Source: Micropterix aruncella (lineage: Eukaryota; Arthropoda; Insecta; Lepidoptera; Micropterigidae). Taken from it: a DNA stretch of 64,000 nucleotides. Positions within the stretch are counted from its first letter, which is position 1; each line of letters begins with the position of its first letter. The stretch lies in assembly GCA_944548615.1 (NCBI GenBank), contig OX155955.1, forward strand, positions 3,560,279-3,624,278, written 5' to 3'. The notes below the pieces were generated by a model, which was not told the origin of the DNA, did not search any database, and saw only the letters and a list, made by a program, of their open reading frames with translations. Below are positions 43,851 through 56,548 of the stretch, piece after piece. The position numbers and the translations under genes were made by a program.

Positions 43851-44146
43851 GGCGTACAACTAGATCGGAGCGGCACAGATCGGAGTGGCACAGAGCCCAG
43901 TGGGGTGGGGTGGTAGTGAGTTTTTGCTTTTTTTTGCACATCTACTTTTATTGTTACTCATTGTATGAAAGGGCACATCTACTTTCGTTGTCGTTCATTG
44001 TTAGGTTGGGGAACATCTACTTTCATTGTAAACTATGTTAGATAGGTAGAGTAAATAGGTAGGTCGAGTGAGCCCATTCAGTGTTAGTCGCGCTAACGCG
44101 ACTGAGTCGGGTCGAGAACGCGCTCATTTTCTTGTTCAATTTTCAA
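43850..44146. repeat. satellite spacer J + one K unit (superunit 1)
   Basis: First block of the array. J has CCCAGTGGGGTGGGGTGGTA and GCACATCTACTTT in a short 36-bp tandem. K has GTGAGCCCATTC then GTTAGTCGCGCTAACGCGAC. The left edge, GATCGGAGCGGCACAGATCG, is longer than in later copies. Confidence 0.85.
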
Positions 44147-46166
44147 AAATTTTCAAAATTTCAAAATTTCAAAAATGGGATTTTGTAGAGCTTAAGCGGG
44201 GTGTCGATCTCGCCAAAGACTGCAACGCGGTAGGTTTACTCTATCTCGTTCTTTTGTGAAAAATGTGATTTTTTCATAACAATTTCTATGTTCAAAATGA
44301 AAGTTTATATAAAATTTTTCAAAATTTCAAAATTTCAAAAATGCCATTTTGTAGAGATTACCCAGGCCGTCGTTCTGTCCAAACACCGTAGCGCTATAGG
44401 TTTACTCTATCACGATCTTTTTCGAAAAATGTGATTTTTCATAATAATTTCTATGTTTAAAATGAAAGTTTATATAAAATTTTTCAAAATTTCAAAATTT
44501 CAAAAATGCCATTTTCTAGAGCTTACTGAGGCCGTCGTTCTGTTCGAACACCGTAGCGCTATAGGTTTACTCTGTCACGATCTTTTTCGAAAAATGTGAT
44601 TTTTTCATAATAATTTCTATGTTTAAAATGAAATTTTATATAAAATTTTTCAAAATTTCAAAATTTCAAAAATGCCATTTTGTAGAGCTTAAGCGGGGTG
44701 TCGATCTCGCCAAAGACCGCAACGCGGTAGGTTTACTCTATCTCGTTATTTTGTGAAAAATGTGATTTTTTCATAATAATTTCTATGTTTAAAATGAAAT
44801 TTTATATAAAATTTTTCAAAATTTCAAAATTTCCAAAACGCCATTTTGTAGAGCTTACGCGGGGTGTCGATCTCGCCAAAGACCGCAAAGCGGTAGGTTT
44901 ACTCTATCTCGTTCTTTTGTGAAAAATGTGATTTTTTGATAACAATTTCTATGTTCAAAATGAAAGTTTATATAAAAAATTTCAAAATGTCAAAATTTTG
45001 AAATAGCCATTTCGTAGAGATTATCAAGGCCGTCGTTCTGTCGAAACGCCGTAACGCTATAGCTTTACTTTATCAGATCTTTTTCGAAAAATGTGATTTT
45101 TTCATAATAATTTCTATGTTTAAAATGAAATTTTATATAAAATTTTTCAAAATTTCAAAAATGCCATTTTGTAGAGCTTAAGCGGGGTGTCGATCTCGCC
45201 AAAGACCGCAACGCGGTAGGTTTACTCTATCACGGTCTTTTTCGAAAAATGTGATTTTTTGATAAATATTTCTATGTTCAAAATGAAAGTTTATATAAAA
45301 AATTTCAAAATGTCAAAATTTTGAAATAGCCATTTCGTAGAGATTATCAAGGCCGTCGTTCTGTCCAAACGCCGTAACGCTATAGGTTTACTCTATCACG
45401 ATCTTTTTCGAAAAATGTGATTTTTTCATAATAATTTCTATGTTTAAAATGAAATTTTATATAAAATTTTTCAAAATGTCAAAATTTCAAAAATGCCATT
45501 TTGTAGAGCTTAAGCGGGGTGTCGATCTCGCCAAAGACCGCAACGCGGTAGGTTTACTCTATCTCGTTCTTTTGGGAAAAATGTGATTTTTTCATAACAA
45601 TTTCTATGTTCAAAATGAAAGTTTATATAAAAAATTTCAAAATGTCAAAATTTCGAAAATGCCATTTCGTAGAGATTTCAAAGGCCGTCGTTCTGTCCAA
45701 ACGCCGTAACGCTATAGGTTTACTCTATCACGATATTTTTCGAAAAATGTGATTTTTTCATAATAATTTCTATGTTTAAAATGAAATTTTATATAAAATT
45801 TTTCAAAATTTCAAAATTTCAAAAATGCCATTTTGTAGAGCTTAAGCGGGGTGTCGATCTCGCCAAAGACCGCAACGCGGTAGGTTTACTCTATCTCGTT
45901 CTTTAGTGAAAAATGTGATTTTTTCATAATAATTTCCAAGTTCAAAATGAAAGTTTATATAAAATTTTTCAAAATTTCAAAATTTCAAAAATGCCATTTC
46001 GTAGAGATTACCGAGGCCGTCGTTCTGTCCGAACATCGTAACGCGTCAGGTTTACTCTATCTCGATTTATTTCGAAAAATGTGATTTTTTCATAATAATT
46101 TCCAAGTTCTAAATGAAAGTTTATATAAAATTTTTCAAAATGTCAAAATTTCAAAAATGCCATTTC
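44147..46166. repeat. 165-bp monomer array M1, about 12 units
   Basis: Units start near 44174, 44341, 44506, 44672, 44839, 45003, 45158, 45328, 45494, 45659, 45825, 45990 (marker: ATGCCATTTYGTAGAG or variant). Type A has GCGGGGTGTCGATCTCGCC; type B has GAGGCCGTCGTTCTGTCC. Order: A B B A A B A B A B A B. Confidence 0.9.
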
Positions 46167-48140
46167 GTAGACCTCACTCGGGGCGTCGATCTCGCCTAAG
46201 ACCGCAACGCGGTAGGTTCGGTCTGTCTCGATCGATATCGGAAAATGTGATTTTTGTACTCGTTGGAAAAATTCAAAATCAAAATTTATATAAATTTTTT
46301 TAAAATTTCAAAATTCTGAAAATGCCACTTTGTAGTGCTGGTCGAGGAGCTACATCTCGCCGTAGAACACAACTCGACAGGAGGTCGTCCTCTCTGCGCT
46401 AATCGGGTTTTTTCGTAGCCTCGTTTCAAAATCAAAGATGGCGGCCGCACGAAGAAAATTGAAGGAAATTTCAACTTTTAGGATTTTTCCCATAGAGTTG
46501 GGGGTATTCGGGTGGAAATGTCCATTGCACAATTTCGGTCCCGCTGCTGCTTCCCAAAGCGTGGAGTCCGAAAAATTACGTTTTTTTTGTAAAAAAATCC
46601 CTTTAAAAATTGGGAAAATGGAAAATTTATATGAATTTTTGGAGAAATTCCAATTTTTTTTTTGGCAGTCTCGTAACGGATTTCTCGGACTTCGAGTTGC
46701 CACAGACGCGAATCCATTTCGACGTTTTCGATTCGAATTATCGAGGTTTTTGCGGTTTTTTCGTTGTATTTTCAAAATCCAATATGGCGGCGGCGCGAAG
46801 GAAATTTCAACTTTTTGGAGTTTTTCCATAGAGAGAAGGGTTTTTGGGTGGAGATGACAGTTGCGCAATTACGGTCCCGCGGCTATTTCCCAAAGCGTGG
46901 GATCCGAAATATGAAACTTTTTTCGTTTCGAATGCGTTTTTTGGAAAAATTTCAAATTGAAAATTTATATGAATTTTTGGAGAAACTTAAAATTTTTTTT
47001 TGGCAATCTCGTAAAGGACGTCTAGGTCTTCGACTTACCGCAGACGCAAATCCATTCGGACGTTCGTGAGTCGAATTATCGAGGTTTGTGTGTTTTTTTG
47101 GTGGCATTTTCAAGATCCAATATGGCGGCCGGGCGAAGAAAATTTCTACTTTTTAGACTTTTCCCATAGAGAGACGATTCTCCGGTTGGAAAGAGGCGAT
47201 GAAAAATTAACAAAAATCAAAAAATGAGAAAAATTAAGGAAGCCGAAAAAAACACTTTTTTCGTTTTGAGGGCGTTTTTTTGACCAAATTTCAAAGTGAA
47301 AATTATTACTAATTTTTGGAGAAACTTAATATTTTTTTTCTGCAATATCGTAAAGGACGTGCAGTCCTTGGACGCGCCGTAGACGGCCGTCGATTTGGAC
47401 GTTCTCGATTGCGTCGAATGATCGTGGAAAATGTGCGTTTTTTCGACGTTCTCTAGGTGCATTTTCAAAATCCAATATGGCGGCCGCGCGAAGAAAATTT
47501 CTACTTTTTGGAGTTTTCCCATAGACAGACGATTCTCCGGTTGGAAATAGGCGATGAAAAATTAACAAAAATCAAAAAATGAGAAAAATTAAGGGAGCCG
47601 AAAATGACACCTTTTTCGAAAAAAATATTTCCTATCGAAAGTGGAAAAATGGAAAATTTCTATGATTTTTTTGGGAATTTCAAAATTTCAAAAATGCCAT
47701 TTCGCAGCTCTCGCCGAGCCCTTCGATCGCTCCTCGGACCGAAACGCTCCGCTCCTATCCGTTCTCGAGTTATGTCGGTTTCCGCGTTTTCGTCGATGCG
47801 TTTTCGAACGCAATTTTGAATTTGAAAATAGAAAAAATTTCAACTTTTCGGAATTTTCCCATAGAGAGACGATTCTCCGGTTGGAAAGAGGCGATGAAAA
47901 GTTATCAAAAATCGAAAAATGAGAAAAATTTACTCAGCCGAAAAAAAAGAGCACTTTTTGAACTTTACGTGCGAAAAAAACGAATAAAACAAACGAATAG
48001 ACGAAAATAAATTTTTCCACTCGATGCGCCGTCTAATGCGGTGCGATAGTTCCCATACTTTGCACGCCCGTAACTCGATAGATGGCGGAGATGATGAACC
48101 GCGAAGGCCGAAAACGGGCAGTTACCAACTCCCTTTTAGG
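46167..48140. repeat. mixed module N1 (end type alpha)
   Basis: Diverged 335-355 bp units, each with a CAAAATCCAATATGGCGGCC-like core (46438, 46784, 47121, 47477) followed by CCCATAGAGAGACGATTCTC or a variant. It ends with a CATTTCGCAGCTCTCGCCGA segment and the type alpha tail (second GAGAGACGATTCTCCGG at 47860). Confidence 0.85.
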
Positions 48141-48560
48141 GTATATGACTAGAGCCCAGTGGGGTGGGGTGGTAGTGAGTTTTTTTTTTGCACATCTACT
48201 TTTATCGTTACTCATTGTACGAAAGGGCACATCTACTTTCATCGTAAACTATGTTAGATAGGTAGAGTAAATAGGTAGGTCGAGTGAGCCCATTCGGTGT
48301 TAGTCGCGCTAACGCGACTGAGTCGAGTCGAGAACGCGCTCATTTTCTTGTTCGACTTTTGCTTTTTACCCGCCTTCCCCTACGTGCCTCGCCACCTTCG
48401 ATCTTTCGAAATAAATCGAAATCTTCTTCTTTCGAAATCGAGACCTTTAGAAATAATTCGATAGGTAGAGTAAATAGGTAGGTCCAGTGAGCCCATTCAG
48501 TGTTAGTCGCGCTAACGCGACTGAGTCGGGTCGAGAACGCGCTCATTTTCTTGTTCGATT
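48141..48560. repeat. satellite spacer J + two K units (superunit 2)
   Basis: K units at 48284 and 48487, 203 bp apart, separated by a filler with ACCCGCCTTCCCCTACGTGC and CGAAATCTTCTTCTTTCG. Confidence 0.85.
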
Positions 48561-51500
48561 TTCAAAAATTTTCAAAATTTCAAAATTTCAAAAATGCGAT
48601 TTTGTAGAGCTTAAGCGGGGTGTCGATCTCGCCAAAGACTGCAACGCGGTAGGTTTACTCTATCTCGTTCTTTTGGGAAAAATGTGATTTTTTCATAACA
48701 ATTTCTATGTTCAAAATGAAAGTTTATATAAAATTTTTCAAAATTTCAAAATTTCAAAAATGCCATTTTGTAGAGATTACCCAGGCCGTCGTTCTGTCCG
48801 AACACCGTAGCGCTATAGGTTTACTCTATCACGATCTTTTTCGAAAAATGTGATTTTTTCATAATAATTTCTATGTTTTAAATGAAAGTTTGTATAAAAT
48901 TTTTCAAAATTTCAAAATTTCAAAAATGCCATTTTCTAGAGCTTACCGAGGCCGTCGTTCTGTCCAAACACCGTAGCGCTATAGGTTTACTCTGTCACGA
49001 TCTTTTTCGAAAAATGTGATTTTTTCATAATAATATCTATGTTTAAAATGAAAGTTTATATAAAAATTTTCAAAATGTCAAAATTTCAAAAATGCCATTT
49101 CGTTGAGATTACCGAGGCCGTCGTTCTGTCCGAACACCGTAGCGCTATAGGTTTACTCTATCACGATCTTTTTCGAAAAATGTGATTTTTTCATAATAAT
49201 TTATATGTTTAAAATGAAAGTTTATATAAAATTTTTCAAAATTTCAAAATTTCAAAAACGCCATTTTGTAGAGCTTAAGCGGGGTGTCGATCTCGCCAAA
49301 GACCGCAACGCGGTAGGTTTACTCTATCTCGTTCTTTTGGGAAAAATGTGATTTTTTCATAACAATTTCTATGTTCAAAATGAAAGTTTATATAAAAAAT
49401 TTCAAAATGTCAAAATTTCGAAAATGCCATTTTGTAGAGATTTCAAAGGCCTTCGTTCTGCCCGAACACTGTAACGCGGTAGGTTTACTCTATCACGATC
49501 TTTTTCGAAAAATGTGATTTTTTCATAATAATTTCTATGTTTAAAATGAAATTTTATATAAAATTTTTCAAAATGTCAAAATTTCAAAAATGCCATTTTG
49601 TAGAGCTTAAGCGGGGTGTCGATCTCGCCAAAGACCGCAACGCGGTAGGTTTACTCTATCTCGTTCTTTAGTGAAAAATGTGATTTTTTGATAACAATTT
49701 CTATGTTCAAAATGAAAGTTTATATAAAAAATTTCAAAATGTCAAAATTTTGAAATAGCCATTTCGTAGAGATTATCAAGGCCGTCGTTCTGTCCAAACG
49801 CCGTAATGCTATAGGTTTACTCTCTCACGATCTTTTTCGAAAAATGTGATTTTTTCATAATAATTTCTATGTTTAAAATGAAATTTTATATAAAATTTTT
49901 CAAAATGTCAAAATTTCAAAAATGCCATTTTGTAGAGCGTAAGCGGGGTGTCGATCTCGCCAAAGACCGTAGCGCTATAGGTTTACTCTGTCACGATCTT
50001 TTTCGAAAAATGTGATTTTTTCATAATAATATCTATGTTTAAAATGAAAGTTTATATAAAAATTTTCAAAATGTCAAAATTTCAAAAATGCCATTTCGTT
50101 GAGATTACCGAGGCCGTCGTTCTGTCCGAACACCGTAGCGCTATAGGTTTACTCTATCACGATCTTTTTCGAAAAATGTGATTTTTTCATAATAATATCT
50201 ATGTTTAAAATGAAAGTTTATATAAAAATTTTCAAAATGTCAAAATTTCAAAAATGCCATTTCGTTGAGATTACCGAGGCCGTCGTTCTGTCCGAACACC
50301 GTAGCGCTATAGGTTTACTCTATCACGATCTTTTTCGAAAAATGTGATTTTTTCATAATAATTTATATGTTTAAAATGAAAGTTTATATAAAATTTTTCA
50401 AAATTTCAAAATTTCAAAAACGCCATTTTGTAGAGCTTAAGCGGGGTGTCGATCTCGCCAAAGACCGCAACGCGGTAGGTTTACTCTATCTCGTTCTTTT
50501 GGGAAAAATGTGATTTTTTCATAACAATTTCTATGTTCAAAATGAAAGTTTATATAAAAAATTTCAAAATGTCAAAATTTCGAAAATGCCATTTTGTAGA
50601 GATTTCAAAGGCCTTCGTTCTGCCCGAACACTGTAACGCGGTAGGTTTACTCTATCACGATCTTTTTCGAAAAATGTGATTTTTTCATAATAATTTCTAT
50701 GTTTAAAATGAAATTTTATATAAAATTTTTCAAAATGTCAAAATTTCAAAAATGCCATTTTGTAGAGCTTAAGCGGGGTGTCGATCTCGCCAAAGACCGC
50801 AACGCGGTAGGTTTACTCTATCTCGTTCTTTTGTGAAAAATGTGATTTTTTGATAACAATTTCTATGTTCAAAATGAAAGTTTATATAAAAAATTTCAAA
50901 ATGTCAAAATTTTGAAATAGCCATTTCGTAGAGATTATCAAGGCCGTCGTTCTGTCCAAACGCCGTAATGCTATAGGTTTACTCTCTCACGATCTTTTTC
51001 GAAAAATGTGATTTTTTCATAATAATTTCTATGTTTAAAATGAAATTTTATATAAAATTTTTCAAAATGTCAAAATTTCAAAAATGCCATTTTGTAGAGC
51101 GTAAGCGGGGTGTCGATCTCGCCAAAGACCGCAACGCGGTAGGTTCACTCTATCTCGTTCTTTTGTGAAAAATGTGATTTTTTTATAATAATTTCTATGT
51201 TCAAAATGAAAGTTTATATAAAAAATTTCAAAATGTCAAAATTTCGAAAATGCCATTTCGTAGAGATTTCAAAGGCCTTCGTTCTGTCCAAACACAGCAA
51301 CGCGGTAGGTTTACTCTATCTCGTTATTTTGTGAAAAATGTGATTTTTTCATAATAATTTCTATGTTTAAAATGAAATTTTATATAAAATTTTTCAAAAT
51401 TTCAAAATTTCAAAAATGCTATTTTGTAGAGCTTAAGCGGGGTGTCGATCTCGCCAAAGACCGCAACGCGGTAGGTTTACTCTATCTCGTTCTTTTGTGA

Positions 51501-51757
51501 AAAATGTAATTTTTTCATAACAATTTCTATGTTCAAAATGAAAGTTTATATAAAAAATTTCAAAATGTCAAAATTTCGAAAATGCCATTTCGTAGAGATT
51601 TCAAAGGCCTTCGTTCTGTCCGAACACCGCAACGCGGTAGGTTTACTCTATCTCGTTATTTTGTGAAAAATGTGATTTTTTCATAAAAATTTCTATGTTC
51701 AAAATGAAAGTTTATATAAAAAATTTCAAAATGTCAAAATTTCAAAAATGCCATTTT
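48561..51757. repeat. 165-bp monomer array M2, about 19 units
   Basis: The longest monomer array. Its excess length is explained by a seven-monomer tandem duplication: variants near 49195, 49436, 49757 and 49936 recur at about +1,160 (50357, 50594, 50917, 51096). Confidence 0.9.
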
Positions 51758-53730
51758 GTAGACCTCACTCGGGGCGTCGATCTCGCCTAAGACCGCAACG
51801 CGGTAGGTTCGGTCTGTCTCGATCGATATCGGAAAATGTGATTTTTGTACTCGTTGGAAAAATTCAAAATCAAAATTTATATAATTTTTTTTAAAATTTC
51901 AAAATTCTGAAAATGCCACTTTGTAGTGCTGGTCGAGGCGCTACATCTCGCCGTAGAACACAACTCGACGGGAGGTCGTCCTCTCTGCGCTAATCGGGTT
52001 TTTTCGTAGCCTCGTTTCAAAATCAAAGATGGCGGCCGCACGAAGAAAATTGAAGGAAATTTCAACTTTTAGGATTTTTCCCATAGAGTTGGGGGTATTC
52101 GGGTGGAAATGTCCATTGCACAATTTCGGTCCCGCTGCTGCTTCCCAAAGCGTGGGAGCCGAAAAAATACGTTTTTTTTGTAAAAAATTTGCTTTAAAAA
52201 TTGGGAAAATGGAAAATTTATATGAATTTTTGGAGAAATTCCAATTTTTTTTTTGGCAGTCTCGTAACGGATTTCTCGGACTTCGAGTTGCCACAGACGC
52301 GAATCCATTTCGACGTTTTCGATTCGAATTATCGAGGTTTTTGCGGTTTTTTCGTTGTATTTTCAAAATCCAATATGGCGGCGGCGCGAAGGAAATTTCA
52401 ACTTTTTGGAGTTTTTCCATAGAGAGAAGGGTTTTCGGGTGGAGATGACAGTTGCGCAATTACGGTCCCGCGGCTATTTTCCAAAGCGTGGGATCCGAAA
52501 TATGAAACTTTTTTCGTTTCGAATGCGTTTTTTGGAAAAATTTCAAATTGAAAATTTATATGAATTTTTGGAGAAACTTGAAATTTTTTTTTGGCAATCT
52601 CGTATAGGACGTCTAGGTCTTCGAATTGAAGCAGACGCAAATCCATTCGGACGTTCGTGAGTCGAATTATCGAGGTTTATGTGTTTTTTTGGTGGCATTT
52701 TCAAAATCCAATATGGCGGCCGGGCGAAGAAAATTTCTACTTTTTAGACTTTTCCCATAGAGAGACGATTCTCCGGTTGGAAAGAGGCGATGAAAAATTA
52801 ACAAAAATCAAAAAATGAGAAAAATTAAGGGAGCCGAAAAAAACACTTTTTTCGTTTTGAGGGCGTTTTTTTGACCAAATTTCAAAGTGAAAATTATTAC
52901 TAATTTTTGGAGAAACTTAATATTTTTTTTCTGCAATATCGTAAAGGACGTGCAGTCCTCGGACTCGCCGTAGACGGCCGTCGATTTGGACGTTCTCGAT
53001 TGCGTCGAATGATCGTGGAAAATGTGCGTTTTTTCGACGTTCTCTAGATGCATTTTCAAAATCCAATATGGCGGCCGGGCGAAGAAAATTTCTACTTTTT
53101 GGAGTTTTCCCATAGAGAGACGATTCTCCGGTTGGAAAGAGGCGATGAAAAATTAACAAAAATCAAAAAATGAGAAAAATTAAGGGAGCCGAAAATGACA
53201 CTTTTTTCGAAAAAAATATTTCCTATCGAAAGTGGAAAAATGGAAAATTTGTATGATTTTTTTGGGAAATTCAAAATTTCAAAAATGCCATTTCGCAGCT
53301 CTCGCCGAGCCCTTCGATCGCTCCTCGGACCGAACGCTCCGCTCCTATCCGTTCTCGAGTTATGTTGGTTTCCGCGTTTTCGTCGATGCGTTTTCGAACG
53401 CCATTTTGAATTTGAAAATCGAAAAAATTTCCACTTTTCGGAATTTTTCCATAGACGGAGGGTCGTCGAGATCGAGGCGGTCCGAAAAAAGACTGACCGA
53501 TTTGAGGAATAAAAAATCGTACAAAGCCGAAAAAAAAAGAGCACTTTTTTAACTTTACGTGCGAAAAAAACGAATAAAACAAACGAATCGACGAAAATAA
53601 ATTTTTCCACTCGACGCGCCGTCTAAGGCTCTGCGAGAGTTCCCGTACTTGCGCGCGCGTAACTCGACAGATAGCGGAGATGATGAACCCCGAAGGCCGA
53701 AAACGGGCGGTTACCAACTCCCTTTTAGGG
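51758..53730. repeat. mixed module N2 (end type beta)
   Basis: Same order as N1, but the terminal part has CCATAGACGGAGGGTCGTCG then AAAAAAGACTGACCGATTTG (from 53450) in place of the second ATTCTCCGG segment. Confidence 0.85.
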
Positions 53731-54345
53731 TATATGACTAGAGCCCAGTGGGGTGGGGTGGTAGTGAGTTTTTTTTTTGCACATCTACTTTTATTGTTAC
53801 TCATTGTATGAAAGGGCACATCTACTTTCGTTGTTGTTCATTGTACTTTCATTGTAAACTATGTTAGATAGGTAGAGTGAGCCCATTCGGTGTTAGTCGC
53901 GCTAACGCGACTGAGTCGAGTCGAGAACGCGCTCATTTTCTTGTTCGACTTTTGCTTTTTACCCGCCTTCCCCTGCGTGCCTCGCCACCTTCGATCTTTC
54001 GAAATAAATCGAAATCTTCTTCTATCGAAATCGAGATCTTTCGAAATAATTCGATAGGTAGAGTAAATAGGTAGGTCGAGTGAGCCCATTCGGTGTTAGT
54101 CGCGCTAACGCGACTGAGTCGAGTCGAGAACGCGCTCATTTTCTTGTTCGACTTTTGCTTTTTACCCGCCTTCCCCTGCGTGCCTCGCCACCTTCGATCT
54201 TTCGAAATAAATCGAAATCTTCTTCTTTCGAAATCGAGATCTTTCGAAATAATTCGATAGGTAGAGTAAATAGGTAGGTCGAGTGAGCCCATTCAGTGTT
54301 AGTCGCGCTAACGCGACTGAGTCGAGTCGAGAACGCCCTCATTTT
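53731..54345. repeat. satellite spacer J + three K units (superunit 3)
   Basis: K units at 53877, 54080 and 54283 in exact 203-bp steps. Confidence 0.9.
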
Positions 54346-56548
54346 CTTGTTCGATTTTCAAAATTTTTCAAAATTTCAAAATTTCAAAAATGCCATTTCG
54401 TAGAGATTACCAAGGCTGTCGTTCTGTCCGAACGCCGTAACGCTATAGGTTTACTCTATCACGATCTTTTTCGAAAAATGTAATTTTTTCATAATAATTT
54501 CTATGTTTAAAATGAAATTTTATATAAAATTTTTCAAAATTTCAAAATTTCAAAAATGCAATTTTGTAGAGCTTAATCGGGGTGTCGATCTAGCTAAAGA
54601 CCGCAACGCGGTAGGTTTACTCTATCTCGTTCTTTTGTGAAAAATGTGATTTTTTCATAACAATTTCTATGTTCAAAATGAAAGTTTATATAAAAAATTT
54701 CAAAATGTCAAAATTTCGAAAATGCGATTTCGTAGAGCTTAAGCGGGGTGTCGATCTCGCCAAAGACCGCACCGCGGTAGGTTTACTCTATCTCGTTCTT
54801 TTGTGAAAAATGAAATTTTTTCATAACAATTTCTATGTTCAAAATGAAAGTTTATATAAAAAATTTCAAAATGTCAAAATTTCGAAAACGCCATTTCGTA
54901 GAGATTACCAAGGCCGTCGTTCTGTCCGAACGCCATAACGCTATAGGTTTACTCTATCACGATCTTTTTCGAAAAATGTGATTTTTTCATAATAATATCT
55001 ATGTTTAAAATGAAAGTTTATATAAAATTTTTCAAAATGTCAAAATTTCAAAAATGCCATTTTGTAGAGCTTAAGCGGGGTGTCGATCTCGCCAAAGACC
55101 GCAACGCGGTAGGTTTACTCTATCACGGTCTTTTTCGAAAAATGTGATTTTTTGATAACAATTTCTATGTTCAAAATGAAAGTTTATATAAAAAATTTCA
55201 AAATGTCAAAATTTCGAAAATGCCATTTCGTAGAGATTACCAAGGCCGTCGTTCTGTCCAAACGCAGTAACGCTATAGGTTTACTCTATCACGATCTTTT
55301 TCGAAAAATGTGATTTTTTCATAATAATTTCTATGTTTAAAATGAAATTTTATATAAAATTTTTCAAAATGTCAAAATTTCAAAAATGCCATTTTGTAGA
55401 GCTTAAGCGGGGTGTCGATCTCGCCAAAGACCGCAACGCGGTAGGTTTACTCTATCTCGTTCTTTTGTGAAAAATGTGATTTTTTCATAACAATTTCTAT
55501 GTTCAAAATGAAAGTTTATATAAAAAATTTCAAAATGTCAAAATTTCGAAAATGCCATTTTGTAGAGATTACCAAGGCGGTCGCTCTGTCCGAACATCGT
55601 AACGCTATAGGTTTCCTCTATCACGATCTTTATCGAAAAATGTGATTTTTTCATAACAATTTCTATGTTCAAAATGAAAGTTTATATAAAAAATTTCAAA
55701 ATGTCAAAATTTCAAAAATGCCATTTTGTAGAGCTTAAGCGGTGTCTCGATCTCGCCAAGGACGGCAACGCGTTTGATTTACTCTATCACCGTCCTTTTC
55801 GAAAAATGTCATTTATTCATAACAATTTCTATGTTCAAAATGAAAGTTTATATAAAAAATTTCAAAATGTCAAAATTTCGAAAATGCCATTTTGTAGAGA
55901 TTACCAAGGCGGTCGTTCTGTCCGAACATCGTAACGCTATAGGTTTCCTCTATCACGATCTTTTTCGAAAAATGTGATTTTTTCATAATAATTTCTATCT
56001 TTAAAATGAAAGTTTATATAAAATTTTTCAAAATGTCAAAATTTCAAAAATGCCATTTTGTAGAGCTTAAGCGGGGTGTCGATCTAGCCAAAGATTGCAA
56101 CGCGGTAGGTTTACTCTATCTCGTTCTTTTGTGAAAAATGTGTTTTTTTCATAACAATTTCTATGTTCAAAATGAAAGTTTATATAAAAAATTTCAAAAT
56201 GTCAAAATTTCGAAAATGCCATTTTGTAGAGATTACCAAGGCGGTCGTTCTGTCCGAACATCGTAACGCTATAGGTTTCCTCTATCACGATCTTTTTCGA
56301 AAAATGTGATTTTTTCATAATAATTTCTATGTTTAAAATGAAAGTTTATATAAAATTTTTCAAAATGTCAAAATTTCAAAAATGCCATTTTGTAGAGCTT
56401 AAGCGGGGTGTCGATCTGGCCAAAGACCGCAACGCGGTAGGTTTCCTCTATCACGATCTTTTTCGAAAAATGTGATTTTTTCATAATAATTTCTATGTTT
56501 AAAATGAAAGTTTATATAAAATTTTTCAAAATTTCAAAATTTCAAAAA
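54346..56548. repeat. 165-bp monomer array M3, about 13 units
   Basis: Alternating A and B monomers, including a local variant of B (AAGGCGGTCGTTCTGTCCGA) repeated at 55570, 55900 and 56236. Confidence 0.9.
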
